Origin: Seonamhaeicola maritimus
GTDB taxonomy: Bacteria > Bacteroidota > Bacteroidia > Flavobacteriales > Flavobacteriaceae
NCBI RefSeq assembly: GCF_008056315.1
Contig: NZ_VRKQ01000010.1
Coordinates: 434,001-498,000, forward strand
Direction of reading: 5' to 3'
Length of the DNA stretch: 64,000 nucleotides
The translations under genes were made by a program, and so were the position numbers. Positions 45,628 through 53,849 of this stretch are shown piece by piece (within the stretch, counting starts at the first letter, position 1; every line of letters starts with the position of its first letter). The notes below the pieces were generated by a model. It was not told where the DNA came from. It saw only the letters and a list, made by a program, of their open reading frames with translations, and searched no databases.

Positions 45628-46086
45628 CTATTTACGTTGAAGTACTAAACTTGAAATTAAAGATATAATAAATCCAATAACCGTGACTAGGGTTAGCATA
45701 AATAATCCTGCAGTAAAGCTTGTCATTTCCATAATTTCGTCCTCTTTACCAGCATCTCGCATCATTTGGTAATAATTCTCAAACCAATCTGGATTAATAA
45801 ACTTGGTATATACAAAGTCGGCTAAAGCTATACCAATTGCCACTAATACTGAAATTAAAATTCCGATTGAAAGTGCTTTTCCAAATGAAACAGCTCCATT
45901 ATTTACCTTGTCTCGGTAATGCTTGATTCCGAAGAAAACAAAAGACAATGATATAAATATGGATATGTAACCAATTATCTCATTGGTTGAATAGCTTAAA
46001 TCTTTCCCTAATGTAAGATGAAGAATAAAAATAACCAATCCGGTTAATAAACCGTATAATCCGTACTTTTTAATTGTTGCCTGCAT
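45628..46086 (-). CDS. DUF4199 family membrane protein
   Basis: The 152-residue protein has four hydrophobic helices and matches the Bacteroidota DUF4199 family (KYGLYGLLTGLVIF, IFISLSFVFFGIKHYRDKVNNG, SFGKALSIGILISVL, AGLFMLTLVTVIGFIISLI). The function is unknown. It starts a run with the DUF1801, VOC and TauE genes. A paired palindrome lies 61-94 bases upstream, between this gene and a membrane LuxR-type regulator gene, so it may be a target of that regulator. Confidence 0.88.
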   Translation of the reverse strand: MQATIKKYGLYGLLTGLVIFILHLTLGKDLSYSTNEIIGYISIFISLSFVFFGIKHYRDKVNNGAVSFGKALSIGILISVLVAIGIALADFVYTKFINPDWFENYYQMMRDAGKEDEIMEMTSFTAGLFMLTLVTVIGFIISLISSLVLQRK

Positions 46087-46146
46087 AATGTTTTGGTTTT
46101 TAAGATTAACAATTCAAAAGTAGGTGGAAACAGTAATTTAGAGGTC

Positions 46147-46180
46147 ATACTTAAGTACCAATACACTAGTACTTAAGTAT
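46147..46180. promoter_or_regulatory. Paired TACTTAAGTA palindromes (candidate operator)
   Basis: ATACTTAAGTAC at 46147-46158 is repeated in perfect inverted orientation as GTACTTAAGTAT at 46169-46180. Each arm contains the self-palindrome TACTTAAGTA, with centres 22 bp apart, about two helical turns. No T-run follows on the minus strand, which argues against a simple terminator for the LuxR gene that ends 14 bases away. Confidence 0.6.
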
Positions 46181-46193
46181 AAAAGTATGAATT

Positions 46194-46604
46194 TTAAATT
46201 ATCTGATATTCTTTTGCAATCTGTAGTGCTTGAGTTCGTCTTTTTGCATTTAGTTTAACTAATAAGCTAGACACATGCGTTTTTATAGTGCTTTCTGAAA
46301 GAAATAACTTATCGGCAATTTCTTTATTAGATAAGCCTTCAGAGATAGCATGAAGCACTTCATATTCTCGTTCTGAAATTTCTAATTCTGAAATTTTTTT
46401 ATGATTTATTTCGGTTGAAGCTAGCTTATTTTTATTCAGACTTTTTTTATTGATATAGATACCAACAATCAAGAAAACAACAGCAACTATCCCAATGACT
46501 ATCTCTGTTTTTAAATTACCCGAAATAACAGCATATTTACTAACCTGAAATAATAAAAGAATGGCAAATATTAAGAGTGAAAAAACAAGAATGGTTTTCT
46601 TCAT
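46194..46604 (-). CDS. Membrane-anchored LuxR-type transcriptional regulator
   Basis: The 136-residue protein has two N-terminal hydrophobic helices (ILVFSLLIFAILLLFQV and IVIGIVAVVFLIVGIYI), a short Lys-rich linker, and a LuxR/NarL helix-turn-helix at about 70-136 (SEREYEVLHAISEGLSNKEI, LSESTIKTHVSSLLVKL). There is no receiver domain, so it is not an ordinary response regulator; signals may come through the membrane part. It ends 14 bases before a paired palindrome that precedes the DUF4199 gene and starts 9 bases after the hydroxyacid dehydrogenase gene. Confidence 0.9.
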   Translation of the reverse strand: MKKTILVFSLLIFAILLLFQVSKYAVISGNLKTEIVIGIVAVVFLIVGIYINKKSLNKNKLASTEINHKKISELEISEREYEVLHAISEGLSNKEIADKLFLSESTIKTHVSSLLVKLNAKRRTQALQIAKEYQII

Positions 46605-46613
46605 TTCATAAAT

Positions 46614-47549
46614 TTAACAAAATTTAGCTTTAATTTTATCTACTATAGTTTGTGCTAATTTTACTTTACTCTCTATAGTCCAGCCTGCCACATGAGGAGA
46701 AAGGATAACATTTTCTGCTTGTATTAAATATTTAAAAGCCTCAGGCATATTAGAAGAAAACAAACTTTCAAAGGATGCCTTTTCATATTCCAATACATCT
46801 AATCCAGCGCCTAGAATTCTTTCGGATTTTAATGCTGCAACCAAATCTGAGGTCACAACACTTTTACCTCTTGCAGTATTAATTAACCAAAAAGGTTTTT
46901 TAAATGCATTGATAAAATCTGTATCAATCATGCTTAACGTTAACGGTGTTTGCGGTGTATGTAAACTCACTACATCTATCTTTTCTTGGAATTCTGATAA
47001 GCTAACTTGTGTAGCATTTTCGTCTCCTACACCTTCTTTAATATCGTAACACAATACCTCAACTTCAAAGCCTCTAAGTTTTTTTGCAAAGGCCTTACCC
47101 ATATTTCCGTAACCAATCAATCCAACCGTTTTTCCATCTAATTCAATACCACGGTTTTCTTCACGCAACCATTTGCCTCTTCTAACCTCATCATCAGCTT
47201 TGTTTAGATTATTGAAAAGAGACAACAACATTCCCAGAGCATGTTCGCCAACAGCATTCCTATTACCTTCTGGTGCAGAAATTAAATAAATGCCCTTTGA
47301 TTTGGCGTAATCACAATCAATATTTTCCAATCCCGCACCAACACGACCAATAAATTTTAGATTTTTTGCAGCATCTAAAAACTGTTTATCTATTGAGAAC
47401 CTGCTTCGGATTACCAAACCATCGTATTCTGAAATTTTGGATTCTACGACTTCCTTTGAAGATGAATAATCCTCATGATTGGTAAAACCTAAATCTTTAA
47501 GCTGGTTTATTAATATTTGGTGATTGGTGTCTAGGTGAAGGACTTTCAT
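46614..47549 (-). CDS. D-2-hydroxyacid dehydrogenase (SerA-like)
   Basis: The 311-residue NAD-dependent dehydrogenase shows the Rossmann motif GLIGYGNMGKAFAKKL, the catalytic Arg in INTARGKSVV, and HVAGWTIESKVKLAQ with the active-site His. It resembles 3-phosphoglycerate dehydrogenase but lacks ACT domains; other 2-hydroxyacid substrates are possible. It lies between a cupin gene (6 bases) and the LuxR gene (9 bases) on one strand. Confidence 0.9.
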   Translation of the reverse strand: MKVLHLDTNHQILINQLKDLGFTNHEDYSSSKEVVESKISEYDGLVIRSRFSIDKQFLDAAKNLKFIGRVGAGLENIDCDYAKSKGIYLISAPEGNRNAVGEHALGMLLSLFNNLNKADDEVRRGKWLREENRGIELDGKTVGLIGYGNMGKAFAKKLRGFEVEVLCYDIKEGVGDENATQVSLSEFQEKIDVVSLHTPQTPLTLSMIDTDFINAFKKPFWLINTARGKSVVTSDLVAALKSERILGAGLDVLEYEKASFESLFSSNMPEAFKYLIQAENVILSPHVAGWTIESKVKLAQTIVDKIKAKFC

Positions 47550-47555
47550 TTGTGA

Positions 47556-47921
47556 TTAAATTCTTGGGTAATGTGTTTGCGTTTTTTCATGTTGTACATT
47601 CCCTGTATGTGCTATACTTCTTTTCTCAAACAATAAAACATGTACCTCCTCATTGTTTTTGGTACATGGGTTGTGCTCAACCCCTTTAGGAACCACAATA
47701 ATCTCTCCTTCATTCACCACCTCGGTTCTATCTCTAAACTGCATGTACAGCGTTCCCTTTACTACTTGAAAAAGTTCGTCCTCATCATCATGACTGTGCC
47801 ATACAAACTCACCCTGTAACTTGGCTAAAAGCACTTGCATATCATCAATTACAGCAATTTGATGTGGATGCCATTTTTCGGAAAAAATCGATAATTTGTC
47901 TTTAATACTAATTGCATTCAT
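47556..47921 (-). CDS. Cupin-domain protein
   Basis: This 121-residue single cupin barrel has both motifs: FVWHSHDDEDELFQVVKG (metal-type His, His, Glu) and GEIIVVPKGVEHNPC (second-motif His). Metal binding is therefore likely intact; the ligand or reaction is unknown. It is the first gene of the cupin, dehydrogenase, LuxR run and is preceded by a dispersed intergenic repeat. Confidence 0.9.
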   Translation of the reverse strand: MNAISIKDKLSIFSEKWHPHQIAVIDDMQVLLAKLQGEFVWHSHDDEDELFQVVKGTLYMQFRDRTEVVNEGEIIVVPKGVEHNPCTKNNEEVHVLLFEKRSIAHTGNVQHEKTQTHYPRI

Positions 47922-47946
47922 AACGTAAAATTACGAAGTTTTGCGT

Positions 47947-48019
47947 TAGGGATTGAAGCATTTGTTGGAGCTCCTTGAAAAGAGCGACTGCTGAAAGCCC
48001 GACCTGAAAGGGAACGCCC
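47947..48019. repeat. Dispersed intergenic repeat, copy 2
   Basis: This copy shares the GATTGAAGCATTTGTTGGAG block and the AGCGACTGCTGAAAGC block with 11161-11254. It also contains the 8-bp palindrome GGAGCTCC and a right end CCCGACCTGAAAGGGAACGC. It is upstream of the cupin gene and downstream of mgtE. Confidence 0.65.
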
Positions 48020-48024
48020 AAATT

Positions 48025-49398
48025 TTAAATACCCAAAATCATTTTAGCTATCCAGAAATAGAGTAAAATACCTAAAATATCATTGCTTGTGGTAATGAAA
48101 GGACCCGTGGCAATAGCAGGGTCTATACCGCGCTTATCTAAAAATAATGGCACAAACGTACCTATTAAACCTGCGATAATAATCACAGCTACTAAAGAAA
48201 CTGATATAGCAAAAGCAGTATTTATTTCTCCCTTAGCAGCCCAAACAAAGAAAAACAAAAATATAGCTAGTATGAGTCCATTAAGTGCTGCCAATAGCAT
48301 TTCTTTAATTAAACGACTATTAACACTTCCTTTAACTTCATCATTTGCCAAACCTTGTACAATAATAGCACTAGATTGTACACCTACATTACCAGCCATT
48401 GCCGCAATTAGTGGTGTAAAAAAGAAAAGTATTAAAGCTTCTCCTTTAAAGGCTTCTTCAAAACCTTCCATGATTAAAAAGGCTCCTATTCCTCCAATTA
48501 AACCAAGGAATAGCCATGGCAAACGCGCTTTAGTGAGTTCAATAATACTATCATCTGAATCTACATCTCCAGTAATACCTGCTGCTAATTGATAATCTTT
48601 TTCTGCTTCTTCTTTTAAAACGTCTACAATATCATCAATGGTAATTCTACCTAAAAGTGTTTTGTTTTCGTCTACAACAGGAATGGCTTCTAAATCATAT
48701 TTTGCCATAACTTTAGCTACTTCTTCGGCGTCTTCATCAACTGTTACCGAATCTACATTAGAAATATAGATATCTGCTATTTTCTGGTCGTTTTTAGCAA
48801 CAATTAAATCTTTTAAAGACAAGCGTCCTATAAGCTTTTCGTCTTTTGTCACTACGTAAATAGAATGCACTCTTGTAACCTCTTCGGCTTGCCCTCTAAT
48901 TCTGCGTAAACACCCTGCAACAGTCCAAGTTTCATAAACTTTCACAAGTTCTTTGGCCATTAATCCCCCAGCTGTATCTTCATCATAAGCAAGAAGTTCT
49001 TTAATTTCTTCTTTATGCTCTTCATCTTCAATTTTCTCAATAACTTCCTGCTGACGTTCCTCAGGAAGTTCAGCAATCATATCTGCTGCATCATCAGTAT
49101 CTAATTCCTCAACTTCTTCTGCAATTTCTTTAGCCGATAGATTTTTTAATACCTTTTCTCTGTTGTCCTCATCGAGCTCCATCAAGACATCCGAAGTCGT
49201 TTCAGAATCAAGAAGTTTTATGACATAGATTGCCTCTTCTAGATTAAGTTCATCTAGAATTTCAGCTATATCGGCATAATGATACTCTTTTAAAAGCGCT
49301 TGAAGTTCTTTGTCTTTTTGCTCTTCAACTAATAACTCAACGCGCTCTACAAGTTCTTCCGTAAGCTCAAAATGTATGTTTTGGTTTTCTTCAGACAT
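48025..49398 (-). CDS. mgtE: Magnesium transporter MgtE
   Basis: MgtE is a magnesium-gated Mg2+ channel. The 457-residue product (start MSEENQN; an upstream in-frame ATG would add 12 residues unlike the family) has the N-terminal acidic superhelical domain (HYADIAEILDELN, LPEERQQEVIEKIEDEEHKEEI), a CBS pair at about 130-255 (VYVVTKDEKLIGRLSLKDL-like and AIPVVDENKTLLGRITIDDI), a connecting helix, and a five-helix pore domain with PLIAAMAGNVGVQSS and GPFITTSNDILGIL. It lies 47 bases downstream of rsmA. Confidence 0.96.
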   Translation of the reverse strand: MSEENQNIHFELTEELVERVELLVEEQKDKELQALLKEYHYADIAEILDELNLEEAIYVIKLLDSETTSDVLMELDEDNREKVLKNLSAKEIAEEVEELDTDDAADMIAELPEERQQEVIEKIEDEEHKEEIKELLAYDEDTAGGLMAKELVKVYETWTVAGCLRRIRGQAEEVTRVHSIYVVTKDEKLIGRLSLKDLIVAKNDQKIADIYISNVDSVTVDEDAEEVAKVMAKYDLEAIPVVDENKTLLGRITIDDIVDVLKEEAEKDYQLAAGITGDVDSDDSIIELTKARLPWLFLGLIGGIGAFLIMEGFEEAFKGEALILFFFTPLIAAMAGNVGVQSSAIIVQGLANDEVKGSVNSRLIKEMLLAALNGLILAIFLFFFVWAAKGEINTAFAISVSLVAVIIIAGLIGTFVPLFLDKRGIDPAIATGPFITTSNDILGILLYFWIAKMILGI

Positions 49399-49445
49399 GA
49401 GATTTCTTATCGCTCTGCTCTGTCTAAATGACAAAAGCTATAAAT

Positions 49446-50240
49446 TTAGGCGTCTTTTTCAATTAAAGAAGTGAGTTCTATAAACTCTTGAACATTCAAT
49501 TGTTCCGGACGCTTGCCAAATATACTATTTGCTTTTAAATTATCTGATAAATTGAATGTTTTTAAACTATTACGAAGTGTTTTTCGGCGTTGTTGAAACC
49601 CCTGCTTTACTACTTTGAAGAATAAATTTTCATCACAGGGCAAAGTATAATCTTGCTTTCTAGTTAATCTTAAAACACCAGAATCTACTTTTGGAAGCGG
49701 ATTAAATACGGAAGGTGGTACCGTAAACAAGTATTCAGCATCATAAAATGCTTGGGCTAAAACCGAAAGTATTCCATATACTTTACTGCCTTCTTTTGAG
49801 CAAATACGTTGTGCTACCTCTTTTTGAAACATCCCTGTAAACTCAGGAATTTGATGACGCATTTCTAAAGTTTTAAATACAATTTGAGTTGATATGTTAT
49901 ATGGGAAATTACCGGTTATAGCAAAGGATTCTTCATTAAAAACTTTGGTTAAATCGAATTTTAAAAAATCTTGTTCTATAATTCTAGGTGCTAAATTGAG
50001 GTAATTAGCTTGAAGATATTCAACTGATTCCGTATCAATTTCAATGACGTAAGTTTCCACATCCTTTTCTAAAAGATACTTGGTAAGAACTCCCATGCCG
50101 GGACCAATTTCTAAAACTTTATCATAACCTTTTAAGGTAAGCGTATCACCAATTTTTTTGGCAATATTTTCATCTTTTAAGAAATGCTGCCCTAAATGTT
50201 TTTTAGCTTTTACTTGATGTTGATTTGAATTGCTAGCCAC
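49446..50240 (-). CDS. rsmA: 16S rRNA dimethyladenosine transferase
   Basis: RsmA (KsgA) dimethylates two adjacent adenosines in helix 45 of 16S rRNA late in 30S assembly. The 264-residue product shows [13 protein letters not shown], the SAM motif [15 protein letters not shown], the acidic [12 protein letters not shown] and the catalytic NFPYNIS, plus the C-terminal helical domain with [16 protein letters not shown]. The length is standard. It lies between a GNAT gene (16 bases) and mgtE on one strand. Confidence 0.98.
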   Translation of the reverse strand: MASNSNQHQVKAKKHLGQHFLKDENIAKKIGDTLTLKGYDKVLEIGPGMGVLTKYLLEKDVETYVIEIDTESVEYLQANYLNLAPRIIEQDFLKFDLTKVFNEESFAITGNFPYNISTQIVFKTLEMRHQIPEFTGMFQKEVAQRICSKEGSKVYGILSVLAQAFYDAEYLFTVPPSVFNPLPKVDSGVLRLTRKQDYTLPCDENLFFKVVKQGFQQRRKTLRNSLKTFNLSDNLKANSIFGKRPEQLNVQEFIELTSLIEKDA

Positions 50241-50256
50241 GAGTTATTGATTCAAT

Positions 50257-50688
50257 TTATTTGTTATTAAAGTATCTATATACATTGGTAACCCGTTTTT
50301 TAAAACCTAATTTTTGATATAAATTGTTAGCAGCAATTCTTTCAGGGCTTGATGTTAAATCTATTTTATTTATACCTCTGTTGATGGCATAATCTATGGC
50401 AAATTGAGTTAAACTTTTGCCAACTCCTTTACCTCTTGCAGAATTATCTACAACCACATCTTCTATCCAAGCCTTTTCTCCTGTAGGTATTTTATTGAAT
50501 ACTAAAGTTAAGGTGCCTATAATGTCGTTTCCTTCTTCAGCAATAAAAAGTTTTGTATTGTTAGAATTCACGATAGTTTCTAAATCTTTTCTTGAAGGCA
50601 ATGCGCTTGAAGGTGAGAGCAACGGAATTAAATTTCGGAAAGCATCCAATACTTCGTCATTTACGCTTACCAATTCTCTTATTTTCAT
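50257..50688 (-). CDS. GNAT family N-acetyltransferase
   Basis: The 143-residue protein has the GNAT core: IIGTLTLVFNKIP, then the acetyl-CoA loop VVDNSARGKGVGKSLTQFAID (RGKGVG fits R/Q-x-x-G-x-G/A) and LTSSPERIAANNLYQKLGFKKR. The acceptor is unknown. It is 16 bases upstream of rsmA; neighbouring genes include another GNAT, so substrate assignment from context is not possible. Confidence 0.92.
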   Translation of the reverse strand: MKIRELVSVNDEVLDAFRNLIPLLSPSSALPSRKDLETIVNSNNTKLFIAEEGNDIIGTLTLVFNKIPTGEKAWIEDVVVDNSARGKGVGKSLTQFAIDYAINRGINKIDLTSSPERIAANNLYQKLGFKKRVTNVYRYFNNK

Positions 50689-50723
50689 ACGCTCTATATT
50701 ATGATTAAAGTAGAATTCTCCCC

Positions 50724-51053
50724 TTAATTAGGATTAACATTTACAAAATACTCATCTACTAATTCTAACTCTGTTCTAAAAGCCAGCATTTTATCAGCAA
50801 ATCTTTTAAGAGCATCAGCTCTCAAGTTTTCGGCATCCTCTCTATAATAAGCATCAAGGGCTTCTCTAGAGTATGCTCTGTATTGAATAGAATAGGTAAT
50901 ACCGCCCATATCTTCTTCAACCAACACCCTTGTTAATGTAGCTTTATCAAATTTTCCCGTTCCTAAGACTTGCGGAATATGATCTCTAATCCATGTTAAC
51001 CATTCCTCATGAATAGACTCATCAATATTTGCTGTTACGTTGTATATTATCAT
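50724..51053 (-). CDS. DUF4286 family protein
   Basis: The 109-residue protein matches DUF4286 (MIIYNVTANIDESIHEEWLTW, MGGITYSIQYRAYSREALDAYYRED), a small alpha/beta ferredoxin-like family common in Bacteroidota and of unknown role. It lies 2 bases downstream of the RimJ/RimL-type acetyltransferase gene and 35 bases upstream of the next GNAT gene. Confidence 0.88.
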   Translation of the reverse strand: MIIYNVTANIDESIHEEWLTWIRDHIPQVLGTGKFDKATLTRVLVEEDMGGITYSIQYRAYSREALDAYYREDAENLRADALKRFADKMLAFRTELELVDEYFVNVNPN

Positions 51054-51055
51054 GC

Positions 51056-51565
51056 TTATAAAGTTTTTGCAAATAACATGAGTTCTTCGTCATCTTCAAA
51101 AGGTTTTATCCTTTTTTCATAAGTAAAACCCAATTTCTCTAATAATTTAATTGAATTAAAATTATAAGGTACTGTCATTGCTTGAAGTATATCTAGTTTA
51201 AAATTTTCTTTGGCTAATTTTATGATTTCCACTGATGATTCATAACCAAACCCTTTACCTTCATACTCAGGAAGAAATGCAAAACCAATATCTACATGTT
51301 CTAATTCATCTCGTTTAACTAAACCACAAGAACCAATTGGTTTGAGTTTTTCTTCTTTTAGTAACATTTTATAAAAACCGAATCCCTTTGTCTTATAACT
51401 TTTGAAATGTGTATTCTGAATATAGGTTTCGGCTTCTTTTACAGTTTTTATATTTCTATCTCCAATATACTTCAACCAATTAGGAGTACTAACCAAAGTT
51501 TTTAAAAATGGTGCATCTGCCAAAGTGAATTTTTCAAATATAAGACGGTTTGTTTCTGCAATCAT
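51056..51565 (-). CDS. GNAT family N-acetyltransferase (RimJ/RimL type)
   Basis: The 169-residue protein has RimJ/RimL-type GNAT features: ETNRLIFEKFTLADAPFLKTLV at the start, IGSCGLVKRDELEHVDIGFAFLP-type central strands, the acetyl-CoA loop YEGKGFGYESSVEII and NFNSIKLLEKLGFTYEKRI. Likely substrates are protein or small-molecule amines. It follows the TPR-protein gene by 3 bases and precedes the DUF4286 gene by 2, consistent with an operon. Confidence 0.92.
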   Translation of the reverse strand: MIAETNRLIFEKFTLADAPFLKTLVSTPNWLKYIGDRNIKTVKEAETYIQNTHFKSYKTKGFGFYKMLLKEEKLKPIGSCGLVKRDELEHVDIGFAFLPEYEGKGFGYESSVEIIKLAKENFKLDILQAMTVPYNFNSIKLLEKLGFTYEKRIKPFEDDEELMLFAKTL

Positions 51566-51568
51566 ATT

Positions 51569-53344
51569 TTAATTAATTGCATCACCCCTTAACGCCCTAT
51601 ACCTTTTCCTTGCATCAACAAAATAAATGCTATCGGCATGATTGAAAATAATCTGTTCATATAATTCCTTGGCTTTATCAGGTTGATTTAATTGTTGCTC
51701 AAATAATAGTCCCAAATTAAAATAAGCATCGTCTGCCAAAATACCCTCTCTGTAATTAGAGATAATATTTTGGTAGTTTTCTGCAGCTTGATTAAATTGA
51801 TTTTTTACTTGAAATAATTGGGCTTGTTTATATAAAGCTTGAGCCACAATGGGTTCTGTTTTATGTTCACTCAAAATTTTTGTTAATAATGAAACGGCTT
51901 CATCATTTCTATTTTGAAATGCCAACAAGTCTGCTTTAGAATATAATTTTAAAGCTGTTTGTAAAGAATCTTCATATTTATTATCTGAAATAAGAAGTTT
52001 TAAATCCAAAGCGTCATTGGCTATTAATTGCGATGTCGAAGATTTTAATATTTTAAGCTGAGATTCTGCCCATTTAAAATCACCTTTATAATAACTGGTT
52101 TTGGCCACCCTAAAACGTGCCTCCTGAGATACCGTACTGTTTTTTAAATTACGTTGAATTTGAGTATAGTAAATTAAAGCTTGATTGAACTTTTCTTGTA
52201 AAACCAATATATCTCCCAACTCTAATTTTACCTGGGATTTTTGCAATTCTGATAATGGTAATTTTAATGTGTTTTCTAAAAATTGGGTAGCTTCAATAGT
52301 TTTATTCATATAAAAAGCCAGAAAGTGACCGTAAGAAATTTGTAAAACCAAAGTTTGAGAAAAGGTTCCAAATTCTTCAAAAAGTTTTACATATTTATCA
52401 TTTACTACATTATAATTTTCCTTTGAACTTTCTTTAGTTTCAATTTGAATTAAATTATAGTGAGCATCCAATTTAATATCTAAAGACTGGGCTGTATTAA
52501 TGATGTAATTAAAAATTTCTTTCGCAACTTCATTCTGATTTTCATCAGTCGCTATTAAGGCCAATTCCTGAATTCTTTCTAAGCCTTCCGGTTTTCTATT
52601 AAATATAGCTTTTTCTTGAATAAATGCTTTTTTGAAATCCTTTTGCTGAATAAACAACCAACTTAACAGTTGGTTCCAAAGCAAATTTGGTTCTTGCTGA
52701 TTCTTTTTTAATAATATCTTTTTGAAAAGAACATTGTTTTCATCTTCTCCATTATCTGTTAAAAATCCACTAATTCTTCTTTTTACATCAATCAATGCCA
52801 CCGGATTAGATTGGGCAAAATTTACGTAACTATTAAACATCTTTTCAATATGCCCTTGTTCACCATACAGTTGGGCCAATTGAATATTAAAATTATAATC
52901 TGGGTTAAGTTGCATTGCTTTTTCATAAGCAATAACTGCCTCGTTTAAAAGAGCATGTCCTTGAAATGCTCTAGCTACCGCAAACACATTACTGGCCCTT
53001 AAATCTATATTCGCAAGCGCCTTTTTATAATTTAGATTGGCATTTTGCAAGTCGTTTTTAAGCTGATAATTAAATCCAAGCTCTACAATAAATGCTGGAT
53101 AATTAATTTTAGAAATAAGCTTTAATAAAAAGGTTTCGGCTTCATCATATTGCTCCAATTGTTGATGTGAACCAACAATTTGATTAATATAATTAATGTT
53201 TGAAGGACTTTTTGCGTATAACTTTTTGTATTCATACAATGCTTTTTCATAGTCTCCCTTTTTGAAATAATCCATAGCCAAATTTGCATCTTGAGCCAAT
53301 ATGGTTGTAGACAGTAGTAAGGATAATAACAAAAGGAATCTCAT
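51569..53344 (-). CDS. Secreted TPR-repeat protein
   Basis: The start at MRFLLLLSLLLSTTILA gives 591 residues with a clean signal peptide; an ATG 90 bases upstream would hide it and is rejected. The mature part is almost entirely tetratricopeptide repeats (AMDYFKKGDYEKALYEYKKLY, AVIAYEKAMQLNPDYNF, FNQALIYYTQIQRNL, DAYFNLGLLFEQQLNQPDKAKELYEQII). It is probably a periplasmic scaffold for an envelope complex. It begins a minus-strand run with a GNAT, DUF4286, a second GNAT, rsmA and mgtE. Confidence 0.88.
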   Translation of the reverse strand: MRFLLLLSLLLSTTILAQDANLAMDYFKKGDYEKALYEYKKLYAKSPSNINYINQIVGSHQQLEQYDEAETFLLKLISKINYPAFIVELGFNYQLKNDLQNANLNYKKALANIDLRASNVFAVARAFQGHALLNEAVIAYEKAMQLNPDYNFNIQLAQLYGEQGHIEKMFNSYVNFAQSNPVALIDVKRRISGFLTDNGEDENNVLFKKILLKKNQQEPNLLWNQLLSWLFIQQKDFKKAFIQEKAIFNRKPEGLERIQELALIATDENQNEVAKEIFNYIINTAQSLDIKLDAHYNLIQIETKESSKENYNVVNDKYVKLFEEFGTFSQTLVLQISYGHFLAFYMNKTIEATQFLENTLKLPLSELQKSQVKLELGDILVLQEKFNQALIYYTQIQRNLKNSTVSQEARFRVAKTSYYKGDFKWAESQLKILKSSTSQLIANDALDLKLLISDNKYEDSLQTALKLYSKADLLAFQNRNDEAVSLLTKILSEHKTEPIVAQALYKQAQLFQVKNQFNQAAENYQNIISNYREGILADDAYFNLGLLFEQQLNQPDKAKELYEQIIFNHADSIYFVDARKRYRALRGDAIN

Positions 53345-53398
53345 GTTGTAAATATAACAAATGTGACTAGTAGACATTGTAAATATTATGATAAAAAA

Positions 53399-53421
53399 AT
53401 GCCCGAAATAAATTCGGGCAT
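53399..53421 (-). terminator. Intrinsic terminator downstream of the small ORF
   Basis: ATGCCCGAA (53399-53407) pairs perfectly with TTCGGGCAT (53413-53421) around a 5-base loop, and a T-run follows on the minus strand (complement of 53393-53399). It separates the TPR-protein gene from the region holding the 40-residue ORF. Confidence 0.85.
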
Positions 53422-53550
53422 TCAAACCAACCAAAAATATAAAGTTTCTATTAACTACCGTTAAATAAAAAACGATTGAATTATTAAGATTGGGGACAGC
53501 GTTTAGCCTTAAAGCAAACCTTAAGATTTATTATATGAAAATGAATCCCT

Positions 53551-53673
53551 TTATTTACTTGCAATTGCTACTGTATTATTTTCAGATTTTATAATCTCAA
53601 AATCTGAAAATAACACTTTACTAGCAAAAAACACAAGTGCAATTAAAAGTACAATGCGCTTTATATTTTTCAT
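53551..53673 (-). CDS. Putative 40-residue membrane or secreted peptide
   Basis: This is a short ORF in the 505-base gap between serS and the TPR gene. It encodes MKNIKRIVLLIALVFFASKV followed by LFSDFEIIKSENNTVAIASK. The basic start plus hydrophobic stretch resembles a signal anchor, and the tail is polar. It has an ATG start, a TAA stop and a downstream intrinsic terminator at 53399-53421, which suggests a real transcript. I recognise no family and the remaining 300 or so bases of this gap hold nothing else I can support. Confidence 0.45.
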   Translation of the reverse strand: MKNIKRIVLLIALVFFASKVLFSDFEIIKSENNTVAIASK

Positions 53674-53849
53674 CGGTTAGTAGGTTTAATAGATTTGGTA
53701 TTGCTAACTTCCTAAATAAAACCTGTTGAACAAAGAAAAATGAAATAAAATCGTTGAATTACCTTTTAAAAATGCATTTTGTCGATATAATTTAAAATTA
53801 TCATTGTGTTTTGTAGTATTATTCTTTCTAAAAATATTTAATTCTATTC

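Noticed and set aside
48083-48592. A 169-codon plus-strand reading frame opposite mgtE
   Set aside because: It lies within the conserved pore domain of mgtE on the other strand and has no recognisable product.
53345-53434. Upstream ATG that would extend the TPR protein by 30 residues
   Set aside because: It would bury a clean signal peptide and run into the terminator hairpin at 53399-53421.
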